From positions 43,981,818-44,045,817 of the forward strand of contig CM075783.1 of the NCBI GenBank assembly GCA_037974665.1: a DNA stretch of 64,000 bases. The letters are read 5' to 3'. Shown here one piece after another: positions 13,001 through 25,108 of this stretch. A program made the position numbers and the translations under genes. Every line of letters begins with the position of its first letter. The first letter of the stretch is position 1. This stretch comes from Ehretia macrophylla (lineage: Eukaryota; Streptophyta; Magnoliopsida; Boraginales; Ehretiaceae). A model generated the notes under the pieces. The model made no database searches, was not told the DNA's origin, and was given only the letters and a program-made list of their open reading frames with translations.

Positions 13001-16000
13001 GCAGGCTTGCTGGCCTCGTTGAAGAGCTCTTGCAGAGCTTTCCAACGGTATGTTGTGCGCTGCATAACTCCTTCCGGATCAAAAGTTATGGGCACCAGAG
13101 AGACGGAGACCTGGTCACAAGACCCACGCCCTCGGTTTGCTGGCCCAGCCTCTACGTCAGGCGAAGTTGTCTTGCCCAAGGTACCGTGGGGTTCGGTGAT
13201 AGAAATTTGATGGATTAGGTTGTCGTCGTTTTCGCCATTCATGACGCACGATCCAGGACGGAAAAACAGCGCAAAAGAAGAAAAGTGTAACAAAACTGAT
13301 GAAAATATTCGATTTTGGGCTCCAATAACTGGCACAGTCGAGCAGGCTGGCTGGTCCCGTTGAAGAGCTCTTGCAGAGCTTTCCAACGGTATGTTGTGTG
13401 CCACATAACTCTTTACGGATCAAAAGTTATGGGCACCAGAGCGGCGGAGACCTGGTCACAAGACCCACGCCGTCGATTTGTAGGTCCAGCCTCTACGAGA
13501 AGCGAAGTTGTCTTACCCAAGGTACGGTGGTATTCAGTAATAGAAATATGATGGATTAGGTTGTCGTCCTTTTCGCGTATCACGACATACGATCCAAGAT
13601 GGAAAAATAGCACAAAAGAAGAAAGCTGTCCCGAAACTGATGAAAACGTTCTATTTTGGGCCCCAAAAATTGGCGCAGCAAAGCTGCCTTGCTGCCCCCG
13701 GCGTAGAGCTCTCGGAGAGCTTTCCAACGGTATGCTGTGCACCGCATAACTTCTTATGAATCAAAAGTTATGGGCACCGGAGCGATGGACACCTAGTCCC
13801 AAGCCCCACGGCCTCGGCTTGCGGGCCCAGCCTCTACGTGAAGCGAAGTTGTCTTGCCAAAGGTGCCGTGGGATTCAGTAATAGAAATGTGATGGTTTCG
13901 GTTGTGTCCTTTTAGCGGCTCACGACATACGATTCGGGATGAAAAAACAGCGCAAAAGAAGAAAAGTGTCCAAAAACTAATGAAAACGTTAGATTTTGGG
14001 TGCTGAAAACTGGCGTAATCGAGCAGGCTTACTGCCCCCGTCGAAGAGCTCTTGGAGAGCTTTCCAACGGTATGCTGTGCATCGTGTTACTCCTTACGGA
14101 TCAAAAGTTATGGGCACCTGAGCGACGGAGACCTGGTCTCAATCCCCACGCCCTCGGTTTGCGGGCCCAGCTTCTACGAGAGGCGATGTTGTCTTGCCCA
14201 AGGTGCCGTGGTATTCGGTAATAGAAATGTGATGGATTAGGTTGTTGTCCATTTCGCGGCTCACGACGTACGATCCGGGATGAAAAAACATCGTAAAAGA
14301 AGAAAATTATCCTGAAACCGATGAAAACGTTCGATTTTGGGTTCTGAAAATTGGCATAATCGATGAGTCTTGCTGCCCCCGTCGAAGAGCTCTTGCAGAA
14401 CTTTCCAACGGTATGTTGCGCGCTGCGTAACTTCTTACGGATAAAAAGTTATGGGCACCGGAGCGACGGAGACCTGGTCACAAGCCCTAAGCCCTTGGTT
14501 TGCGGGCCCAGCCTCTACATGAGGTAATTTGTCTTGCCCAAGGTGTCGTCGGATTCGATAATAGAAATGTGATGGATTAGGTTGTCGTCCTTTTCGCGGC
14601 TCACGAAGTACGATCCAGTAGGAAAAAACAGCGCAAAAGAAGAAAAGTGTACCGATACTGATGAAAACATTCGATTTTAGGATTCGAAAATAAGCACAGT
14701 CGAGCAAGCTTGCTGCCCCCGTCGAAGAGCCCTTGGAGAGCTATCCAATGGTATGCTGTGCCTCGTGTAAGTCCTTACAGATCAAAAGTTATGGGCACCG
14801 GAGCGACGGTGACCTGGTCCCAAGGCCCACGCCCACGGTTTGCGGGCCCAGCCTCTACTTGAGGCAAAGTTATCTTGTCCAAGGTGTCATGGGATTCAGT
14901 TATAGAAACATGATGGATTACGTTATCATCCTTTTCGCGGCTCACGAAGTACGATCCGGGATGAAAAAATAGCGCAATAGAAGAAAAGTGACCCGAAACT
15001 GATGAAATCATTCGAATTTGTACTCCGAAAACTGGCGCAGCTAAGCAAGCTTGCTACCCCCGTCGTAGAGCTCTTGGAGAGCTTTCCAACGGTATGCTGT
15101 GCGCCGCGTAACTCCTTACGGATCAAAAGTTATGGGCACTGGAGAGACGGAGACCTGGTCCCAAGCCCCACGCCCTCGGCTTGCGAGCCCAGCCCCTACG
15201 TGAGGCAAAGTTATCTTGCCCAAGGTACTGTGGGATTCAGAAATAGAAATGTGATGAATTAGGTTATCGTCCTTTTCGCGGCTCACGACATACGATCCGG
15301 GACGGAAAAATAGCGCAAATAAAGAAAAGTGTCCCGATAGTGATGAAAACAATTGATTTTGGGCTCCGAAAATTGTCACAGCTTAGCAACCTTACTGCCC
15401 CCGTCGTAGAGCTCACGGAGAGCTTTCCAACGGTATCCTATGCATCGCGTAACTCCTTACGAATGAAAAGTTATGGGCATCAGAGCAATGGAGACCTGGT
15501 CTCAAGCCCTATGACATCGATTTGTGGGCCTAGCCTTTACGTGAAGTGAAGTTGTCTTGCTCAAGGTGCCATGGGATTCGGAAATAAAAATGTGATGGAT
15601 TAGTTTGTCGTCCTTTTTGCGTCTCACGACGTACGATCTGAGACGAAAAAATAGCGCAAAAGTAGAAATGTGTCCCAAAACTGATGAAAACTTTCAATTT
15701 TGGGCTACGAAAACAGGCGCAATTAAGCATGCTTGCTGCCCCCGTCGAAGAGCTCTTGGAGAGCTATCCAAAGGTATGCTGTGCATCGCGTAGCTCCTTA
15801 AGGATCAAAAGTTATAGGCTTCGTAGCGACGGAGACCTAGTCCCAATCCCCATGCCCTCGGTTTGCGGGCTCAACCTCTACAAGATGCAAAGTTCTCTTG
15901 CCCAAGGTGCCGTGGGATTCTGTAATAGAAATGTGATGGATTAGGTTGTCCTCTTTTTCGCGACTCACGACGTACGACCCGGGACGGAAAAACAGTGCAA

Positions 16001-17250
16001 AAGAAGAAAAGTATACCGAAATTGATGAAAATGTTTGATTTTGGGCTACGAAAACAGGCACAGCTGAGCAGGCTTGCTGCCCAAGTCGTAGAGCTCTCAT
16101 AGAGCTTTCCAACGGTATGCTGTGCGCCGCGTAACTCCTTACGGATCAAAAGTTATGGGCACCAGAGAGACGGATACCTGGTCACAAGCCCCATGCCCTC
16201 GGTTTGCAGCCCCAGCCTTTACGTGAGGCGAAGTTGTCTTGCCCAAGGTGCCATGGGATTCGGCAATAGAAATTTGATGGATTAGGTTGTCGTCCATTTC
16301 ACAGATAACGACGTACGATCCGGGACGAAAAATAGTGCAAAAGAAGAAAAGTGTCCCGAAGCTGATGACAACTTTCGATTTTGAGCTCCAAAAATAGGCG
16401 CAGCTTAGTAACCTTGCTGCCCCCGTTGTAGAGCTCTCGGAGAACTTTCCAATGGTATGCTGTGCACCGCGTAACTCCTTACGAATCAAAAGTTATGGGC
16501 ATCGGAGCGACGGAGACCTTGTCCCAAGCCCCACGACCTCGATTTGCGGGCCCAGCCTCTACGTGAAGCGAAGTTGTCTTGCCCAAGGTGCCATAGGATT
16601 TAGTAATAGAAATGTGCTGGATTTGATTGTCGCCCTTTTTGCGGCCCACGACGTACGATCCTAGATGAAAAAACAGCGCAAATGAAGAAAAGTGTCCCGA
16701 AACTGATGAAAACATTCGATTTTGGATTTCAAAAACTGGCGCAATCAAGTAGGTTTGCTACCCTGGTCGAAGAGCTCTTGGAGAGCTATCTAACAATTTG
16801 TTCTGCGTCGCGTAACTCCTTACGCATCAAAAGTTATGGGCACCGGAGCGACGGAGACCTGGTCCCAATCCCCAAGGCCTCAGTTTCTGGGCCCAGCCTC
16901 TACGTGAAGTGAAGTTGTCTTGCCCAAGGTGCCGCGGGATTCGGTAATAGAAATGTAATGGATTAGGTTGTCGTCCTTTTCGCGGCTCACGACGTATGAT
17001 CTGGGATGGAAAAATAGCGCAAAAGAATAAAAGTGTCACGAAACTAATGAAAATGTTCGATATTGGGCTCCGAAAACTAGCACAGTCGAGCGGGCTTGCT
17101 GGCCCCGTCGAAGAGCTCTCGGAGAGCTTTCCAACGGTATGCTGTGTGCCGCGTAATTCCTTACGGATCAAAAGTTATGGGCACAAGAGCGACAGAGGCC
17201 TGGTCACAAGCCCCACGCCCTCGGTTTGCAAGCCCAGCCTCTACTAAAGC
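10099..17250 (+). repeat. Higher-order satellite unit, copy 2 (~21 monomers)
   Basis: This is the second copy of the 21-monomer block, directly adjacent to copy 1. Diagnostic pairs at the left edge are the CGACAGG variant and the TTATCTTC variant near 3,340-3,415 and 10,433-10,507. Near the right edge, GCGCAAATGAAG occurs at 9,527 and 16,677. Beyond about 17.5 kb the order no longer matches, so I see no complete third copy. Monomers at about 200-1,050 resemble those at 9,240-10,000 and 16,390-17,100, which suggests further copying with a six-monomer difference in length. Confidence 0.7.
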
Positions 17251-20200
17251 GAAGTTGTCTTGCCTAAGGTGCCATGGGATTCAGTAATATAAATGTGATG
17301 GATTAGGTTGTCGTCCATTTTGCGGCTCACAACGTACGATCCTGGATGGAAAAACAGCACAAAAGAAGAAATATGTCCCGAAATTGATAAAAATGTTTGA
17401 TTTTGTATTCCGAAAACAAGCACAATCGAGCAGGTTTGCTGCCCCCGTCGAAGAGCTCTTGGAGAGCTTTCCAACGGTACACTGGGCGCCGCGTAACTCC
17501 TTACGGATCAAAAGTTATGGGGACCGGAGTGACGGAGACCTGGTCCCAAGCCCTACGCCTTTAGTTTGCGGGACCAGCCTCTACGTGAAGTGAAGTTGTC
17601 TTGCCCAAGGTGCCATGGGAGTCGGTAATAGAAATGTGATGGATTAGGCTGTCGTCCTTTTCACGGCTCACGACGTACAATCCGGGATGAAAAAACAGCA
17701 CAAAAGTGGAAAAATGTCTCAAAACTGATGAAAACGTTCGATTTTGGACTCCGAAAACTAGCTCAATCGAGCAGGCTAGCTACCCTCATCGAAGAGCTCT
17801 TGGAGAGCTTTCTCACGGTATGTTGTGTGTCACGTAACTTCTTACGGATCAAAAGTTATGGGCACTGGAGCGACGGAGACCTAGTCCCAAACCTTCCGCC
17901 CTGGGTTTACGGGCCCAGCCTCTACGTGAAGGGAAGTTGTCTTGCCCAAGGTGCCGTGGGATTCGGTAATAGAAATGTGGTGTATTAAGTTGTCATCCTT
18001 TTCGCGGCTCACGACGTGCGATCCGAGACGAAAAAACAGTGAAAAGAAGAAAAGTAGCCCAAAACTGATGAAAATGTTCGATTTTGTGCTATGAAAACAG
18101 GCGCAGCCGAGCAGGCTTACTGCCCCCTTCGTAGAGCTCTCAGAGAGCTTTCTTACGGTATGTTGTGCGCCGCATAACTCTTTACGATTCAAAAGTTATG
18201 GGCACTGGGGCAACTAAGACCTGGTCACAAGCCCCACATCCTCGGTTTATGGGCCCAGCCTCTACGTTAGGCGAAGTTGTCTTGACCAAGGTGCCCTGGG
18301 ATTCGGTGATAGAAATGTGATGGATTAGGTTGTCATCTTTTTTGCGACTCACAAAGTACGATCCGGGATTAAAAAACAGCACAAAAGAAGAAAAGTACCC
18401 AAAACAGATGAAAATGTTCGATTTTGGCCTCCGAAAATAGGCGCAGCCAAGTAGACCTGCTGCCCCCATCGAATAGCTCTTGGAGAGCTTTCCAACGCTA
18501 TGCTGTGCGCCGCGTAACTCCTTATGGATCAAAAGTTATGGACACCGGAGTGACAAAGACCTGGTCCCAATCCCCACGGCCTCGGTTTGTGGGCCCCAGC
18601 CTCTACGTGAAGCGAAGTTGTCTTGCCCAAGGTACCGTGGGATTCGGTAATAGAAATGTGATGGATTAAGCTGTCGTCCTTTCTGTGGCTCACGACGTAC
18701 GATCCAGGACCGAAAAACATTCCAAAAAAAGAAAAGTATCCCGAAACTGAAGAAAATATTCAATTTTGTGCTCTAAAAACTTGCACAGCCAAGCAGGCTT
18801 GTTGCCCCCGCCGTAGACCTCTCGGAGAGCTTTCCAACGGTATGCTGTGCGCCGCGTAACTCTTTACAGATCAAAAGTTATGGGCACCGGAGCGACGGAG
18901 ACCTGGTCACGAGTCCCATGCCCTCGGTTTGCGGGCCCAGCCTCTATGTGAGGCGAAGTTGTCCTTGCGCAAGGTGCCATAGGATTCGGTAATAGAAATG
19001 TGATGGAATAGGTTGTCGTCCTTTTTTCGACAAACGACGTATGATACGGGACGAAAAAACAGGGCAAAAGAAGAAAAGTGTCTCAAAACTGATGAAAACG
19101 TTCGATTTTAGGATTCGAAAATTGGCGCAGTCGAGCATGCTTGCCGCTTCCGTCGAAGAGCTCTGAGAGAGCTTTCCAACGGTATTTTGTGTGACGCATA
19201 ACTCCTTACGGGTCAAAAGGTATGGGTACTGGAGCAACGTAGACCTGGTCCCAACCCCCACGCCTTCAGTTTGCGGGCCTAGCCTCTAAGTGAGGCGAAG
19301 TTTTCTTGCCCAAGGTGCCATGGGATTTGGTAATAGAAATGTGATGGATTAGGTTGTCGTCCTTTTCGTGGCTCACGACGTACGATTCGAGACGGAAAAA
19401 CAGTACAAAGGAAGAAAAGTGTCCCGAAACTGATGAAAATGTTCTATTTCGGGCTCTGAAAACTAGTGCAATCGAGCAGGCTGGCTGCCCTTATTGAAGA
19501 GCTCTTGCAGAGCTTTCCAACGGTATGCTGTGCGCCGCGTAACTCCTTACAGATCAAAAGTTATGGGCACTAGAGTAACGAAGACCTGGTCCCAAGCCCC
19601 ATGCCCTCGGTTTGCGGGCCCAGCCTCTATGTGAGGCGAAGTTGTCTTGCCCTAGGTGCCGTGGGATTTGGTAATAGAAATGTGAAAGATTAGGTTGTCG
19701 TCCTTTTTGCGGCTCACGACGTACGATCCGGGACGAAAAAATAGTGCAAAAGAAGAAAAGTGTCTCGAAACTGATGAAAATGTTTGATTTTGGGCTCTGA
19801 AAACTAATGCAATCGAGCAGGCTTGCTGCCCCTATCAAAGAGCTCTTGCAGAGCTTTCCAGCGGTATGCTGTACACCGTGTAACTCCTAACGGATCAAAA
19901 GTTATGGGCATTAGAGCGACGGTGACTTGGTCCCAAGCCCCACGACCTCGGTTTGCGGGCCTAGCCTCTAGGTGAGGCGAAGTTGTCTTGCCCAAGGTGC
20001 GGTGGGATTTGGTAATAGAAATGTGATGGATTAGGTTGTCGTCCTTTTCACGACTCACGACGTACGATCCGAGACAGAAAAACAGCACAAAGAAGAAAAG
20101 TGTCCTGAAACTGATGAAATCGTTAGATTTTGGGCTTCGAAAACAGGAGCAACCGAGTAGGCCTGCTACCCCTATAGAATAGCTCTTGGAGAGATTTCCA

Positions 20201-20274
20201 ACGGTATACTGTGCGCCGCGTAACTCCTTATGGATCAAAAGTTATGGGCACCGGGGCGACGGAGACCTGGTCCC

Positions 20275-20290
20275 AAGCCCATGGCCTCTA
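20275..20290 (+). repeat. Satellite monomer with ~20-bp deletion in the GC-rich block
   Basis: CCATGGCCTC runs straight into TATGTGAAGCG, losing the GGTTTGCGGGCCCAG part. The repeated CCTC at the two edges of intact monomers explains the join. A shorter loss of about 8-9 bp affects the same block at 10,765, and about 12 bp is missing at 55,256. Confidence 0.7.
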
Positions 20291-22762
20291 TGTGAAGCGA
20301 AGTTGTCATGCCCAAGGTGTAGTGGGATTCGGTAATAGAAATGTGATGGATTAGGTTGTTGTCCTCTTCGCGACTCACGACGTACGATCCGGGATGAAAA
20401 AACAGCGCAAAAGAAAAAAAGTGTCTCGAAACTGAATAAAACGTTCAATTTTGGGGTAAAAAATCTTGCACTGCTAAGCAGGCTTGCAGCCCCCATCGTA
20501 GAGCTTTGGAGAGCTTTCCAACAGTATGCTGTGTGCCGCGTAACTTCTTACGGATCAAAAGTTATGGGCATCGAAGTGACGGAGACTTGGTCCCAAGCCC
20601 TACGTCCTCGGTTTGCGAGCCCAGCCACTACGTGAGGAAAAGTTTTCTTGCCAAAGGTGTCATGGGATTCGGTAATAGAAATGTGATGGATTATGTTGTC
20701 GTCCATTTCGCAGCTCATGACGTACGATCCAGGACGAAAAAATAGCGCAAAAGAAGAAAAGTATCTCGATAATGATGAAAACGATGGATTTTGGGCTCCA
20801 AAAGCTGTCACAGTTGAGCAAGCTTGCTAACCCAGTCGTAGAGCTCTCGGAGAGCTTTCCAACGGTATGTTGTGCGCCGTGTAATTCCTTACGGATCAAA
20901 AGTTATGGGCACCGAAGTGACGGAGACCTGGTCCCATGCCCCACACCCTCGGTTTGTGAGCCCAGCCTCTACGTGAGGCAATGTTGTCTTACCTAAGGTG
21001 CCGTGGGATTTGGTAATAGAAATGTAATGGATTAGGCTGTCGTCCTTTTCGCGGCTCACGACGTACGATCCGAGACGAAAAAACAGCGCAAAATGAGAAA
21101 AGTGTCCCAAAATTGATGAAAACGTTCCATTTTGGGCTCCAAAAACTTTTACAGCTGAGCAAGCTTACTGCACCCGTTGTAGAGCTCTCAGAGAGCTTTC
21201 CAATGATATGTTGTGCGCTGCGTAACTCCTTACGAATTAAAAGTTATGGGCACCGGAGCGACGAAGACCTGGTCCCAAGCCCCACGCCCTCGGTTAGCAG
21301 GCCCAGACTCTTCGTGAGGCCAAGTTGTCTTCCCAAGGTGCCATGGGATTCAGTAATAGAAATGTGATGAAATAGGTTGTCGTCTATTTTTGCGGCTCAC
21401 GACATACGATCTGGGATAAAAAAATAGCACAAAAGAAGAAAAGTGTCTCGAAATTGATGAAAACGTTCGATTTTGGGCTATAAAAACTTGCACAACCGAG
21501 CAGGCTTGCTGCCCTTGTCGAATAGCTCTTGGAGAGTTTTCCAACGGTGTGCTGTGGCCGCGTAAATCATTACGGATCAAAAGTTATGGGCACCAGAGCG
21601 ACGGAGACCTGGTCCCAAGCCCCATGCCCTCAGTTTACGGGCCCAACCTCTACGTGAGGCGAAGTTGTGTTGCCCAAGGTGCTGTGGGATTCGATAATAG
21701 AAATGTGATGGATTAGGTTGTCGTCTTTTTCGCGGCTCACGACGTACAATCCCTGACTAAAAAACAGCGCAAAAGAAGAAAAGTGTTCCGAAACTGATGA
21801 AAACATTCGATTTTGGGATCCAAAAATTGGCACAGTTGGGCAGGCTCGTTGCCCCCATCATAGAGCTCTCAGAGAGGTTTCCAACGATATGCTGTGCACC
21901 GCATAACTCATTACAAATCAAAAGTTATAGTCACCGAAGCAGCGGAGACTTGGTCCCAAGCCCCACGGCCTCGATTTACGGGCCCAGCCTCTACGTGAAG
22001 CGAAGTTGTCTTGCCCACGGTGCCTTGGGATTCGGTAATAGAAATGTGATGGATTAGGTTTTCGTCCTTTTCGCAACTCACGACGTACGATCCGGGACAG
22101 AAAAATAGCGTAAAAGAAGAAAAGTGTCTTGAAATGGATGAAAACATTTGATTTTGGGCTCCGAAAATAAGCACAGTCGAGCAGCCTAGCTGCTCCTGTC
22201 ATAGAGCTCTCGGAGAGCTTTCCAACGGTATGCTATGCGCCGCGTAACTCCTTACGAATCAAAATTTATGGGTACCGGAGCGACGGAGACTGGATCCCAA
22301 GCCCCACGGCCTTGGTTTGCGGGCCCAGCCTCTATGTGAAACGAAGTTGTCTTGCCCAATGTGTCGTGGGATTCGGTAATAGAAATGTGATGGATTAGGT
22401 TGTCGTCCTCTTCGCGACTCACGACGTACGAATCGGGACAGAAAAACAGCGCAAAAGAAGAAAGGTGTCCCAAAACTGATGAAAATGTTTGATTTTGGGC
22501 TTTGAAAACCGGCATAGCTGAGCAGGCTTGCTGCCCCCATCGTAGAGCTCTTGGAGAACTTTCCAACGGTATGTTGTGTGCCGCGTAACTCCATACGGAT
22601 CAAAAGTTATGGGTACCGGAGCGACGGATACCTGGTCACATGGCCCACGCCCTCGGTTTGCTGGCCCAGCCTCTGCGTGAGGCGAAATTGTCTTGCCCAA
22701 GGTACCATGGGATTCGGTAATAGAAATGTGATGGATTAGGTTGTCGTCCTTTTCGCGGCTGA

Positions 22763-22790
22763 CGACGTACAATCTGCGACGTACAATCTG
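22763..22790 (+). repeat. 14-bp tandem duplication at the satellite / element A junction
   Basis: CGACGTACAATCTG occurs twice in a row (22,763-22,776 and 22,777-22,790), immediately before homology to the element A LTR begins at 22,793. The unit is a satellite sequence with small changes. I read it as filler DNA from repair of the break that removed the first ~1.45 kb of the 5' LTR. Confidence 0.75.
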
Positions 22791-22792
22791 TC

Positions 22793-25083
22793 CAGTTCAC
22801 TGTCCTTATAGAACGAACCCGTTTTAACTTAGTAAATGATATCTAAAATGCATGAAATTTGGTAGGTTGCTAGATTTTTCAGTTTTGGACATTTTTTTCA
22901 TTAATAGACCAAAGCCAATTCTGACTCTAAGACCCTCAAAAATAGCAAAAATCGTAATGTGTCCAAAACTAGACAGATTTGCGTAGTCTCACGGTTTTGG
23001 CCATAACTCCTAGGTCTGAACTCCAAATGAGGTGAGGTTTGTTTCTGGATTTAAATCACTCATTAAGAGTTAATTTGACATTTTGATCACTGGAATTGGT
23101 GATTGTTTGATTGTTTAAATGATTGTAGGAAAACAGACCATTGCAGTGAGATTTTGTTTAGTGATATGCTTTGAAAAATGTTGTAACTTCTCTTGTGGTA
23201 GTGAATGCTTGGGATTGTGGCACTTTGATGTTGTGTGGACTGTTTTGGATGCTTGAGGATGTTTTAATTAATCAACGCATGGCTTGGGTTTAATTACTTG
23301 TCAACTTGTGGCTTAATCACACGTGTAAGCATGAAACGAAACCCTATTGACTATGAAAACTCGCTCAGCGATGATCCTATGGTTATTGTGTTTTATTGTG
23401 TGATTAGTGGGCTGCCTAATAAATGATAAGTATGTTTGAAATGGTTTAAGAATTGCTTATGGTGATTAGCAAGCGAACCAACCCCGGGCACGGCCTAGCA
23501 AACCCTAATGGCCCCGTAGGTTCCCGAGTCATAAATCGTCCTTTTGTGAATTATGAATGATATTAAGGAAGGTTAATAGGCTGCCCGTATATGTCCTTAT
23601 AGCCCTAAATGTGATTCCCGATGACTACATGTTGATAAGGAGATTTTGCTTGCACCCTGTCTAAAGTAAACGTCATTGCATGCTTGTATAATCTTAATTC
23701 TTGATTTTGTGAACCCCGAAATGAGCTATATGACTTGATTTACATGTGTTACATGGCTGCCCATTTAATATTCATATAACTCTATGTGTTTTACAAGTGA
23801 AATTACATGTCAAGCATGCCTTGTGTGTTTACTTGTCATCGTGCGATCTTATAATTGTTCGGAGGTAACCTACTTTGTTGTCCTCCTAATGTGATATGTT
23901 AAATGTTATAAATGTGCATTTCATACAAGGTTACAACCTTTCATTGTGGCATGGTAATGTTCACGCACGCCGGGCAGCATCGGGTTCGCCGGTGCTACCG
24001 TGACTACCATAGTCCAATTCCTTCTCTCGCTTGGCATTCCACCCTCGGAGAGTTGGGTCGTAGGTTTTTGGGGTACGTCCAGAGTATACCCAAATAGGAG
24101 CGATAAGTGCATTATTGAAGTTGTCCGCAACAATCGTATCGAAATTGATATTGAGAGCAAATGTTCACTGTATCTTTGAAATGATTGATAATTGTATCCG
24201 TTGCTCAATTTGATTCTTATACTTTGCGTACCTTATTACTTGTAATATGTTACATGTTTTCAAAAAGGGTTTTTCATAAGTTTAATTGGAGAAAGAGTTT
24301 CAAAACGTATTTCTCATTTCCCCTCGCTGAGTTCATAAGGACTTACCCTCTTTTATCATCACAGGTGAAGAAGATTAGGAACAGGTACCCGAGGATAACA
24401 TGTGCCTATTGATGACTCCTTGAAGGCCTATTGATGACTCCTTAGAGTGATTGCCTACCCTACGTGCCTTACTTGACTATGGCCATTTTGTGAACGATAT
24501 GTTGCTTTGAAGACTATTTCTTATGTTGCTTGTTATTGTATTGTAAATGACCCCCGTTGTAATTTGGGGTCTAATTTTGGTTTGTACTGATCATAATTAG
24601 ATAGACACTCTTCTAGTCATTTTGCTATCCTTACTTTGGTTTAGTATCTATCACAGGCTTATGAAGTATTAGGTAAAGGGTTAAGTAAAATGAATCTATC
24701 CAATCTTAAGCAGGTACTCAATGGTGAGCTAAGATCAACAGGTACTTTTGTAACAAGGATTGACAAACAAACGAGACATAGTTAGCATGCTAGGTTGTTA
24801 ATCAAATGAGACTCTGAGATACTAGTAGGCATTTCAATTGGTGATAAATAGTAATCTTAGTTGGAATCGAATTTGAGATTTAAAGTTTTGAGGCATTTAG
24901 AAAAATTAGGTCAAACTAAAGAGCCAATTACAGCCGTTATGCTGCTGGTTTTTCGAAGAATTGTTGGAGTTGTAGTCTAACGGATAAGCTTATTCTTCGT
25001 TAATCAAATATAGTCATAAAAGAATGTGAATGTTTAGATCACACCCTAGTCTAACCTCTATAGGTCTGGTTGGGGGCGTGACA
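22793..25083 (+). mobile_element. Element A: 5' LTR, truncated at its start
   Basis: From CAGTTCACTGTCC onward this matches the 3' LTR at 29,484-30,666 and 34,246-35,330. About 4% differs near its left end and about 8% around 24.1-24.3 kb, estimated by eye. The LTR should start with TGTGAGG as at 28,034, so about 1.45 kb is missing. It ends in GGGGGCGTGACA, followed after 13 bases by the primer-binding site. A 22-bp-offset duplication of GCCTATTGATGACTCCTT (24,404 and 24,426) is absent from the 3' copy. No protein is encoded. No promoter could be placed with confidence. Confidence 0.9.
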
Positions 25084-25096
25084 CCCTATATTAGAA

Positions 25097-25108
25097 TGGT
25101 ATCAGAGC
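25097..25108 (+). other. Primer-binding site of element A (tRNA-iMet)
   Basis: TGGTATCAGAGC is complementary to the 3' end of plant initiator methionine tRNA, the usual minus-strand primer for Ty3/gypsy elements. It lies 13 bases after the LTR end. The downstream leader (CTCGGACCATGGGTAGAAG) is nearly the same as in element B near 49,635, linking the two elements. Confidence 0.92.

Larger units (their letters stand above)
1..22790 (+). repeat. Tandem satellite array, segment 1 (~340-bp monomer, ~67 copies)
   Basis: The landmark GGTAATAGAAATGTGATGG recurs about every 340-341 bp (near 80, 420, 761, 1102 and 1443) through the whole segment, always in the same orientation. Each monomer carries a GC-rich block (CCCACGCCCTCGGTTTGCGG), the landmark, CACGACGTACGATCC, a purine/A-rich stretch, a GAGCTC-centred dyad, and an AAAAGTTATGGGCACCGG end. 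Neighbouring monomers look about 80-90% identical, and most differences are transitions. The array is cut by the window start and ends where element A begins, with 14 bp duplicated at the junction. Short open frames here are by-products: the period is not a multiple of three, so no frame persists from monomer to monomer. No gene is seen. Confidence 0.97.

Noticed and set aside
1-22790. Many open frames of 60-145 codons on both strands of the satellite
   Set aside because: They repeat the same peptide fragments with the monomer, change frame at each period (about 340 bp, not a multiple of three) and match no protein. They arise from repetition.
1-22790. CRISPR-like array
   Set aside because: The repeat is a contiguous 340-bp monomer without unique spacers, in a plant-type retrotransposon context.
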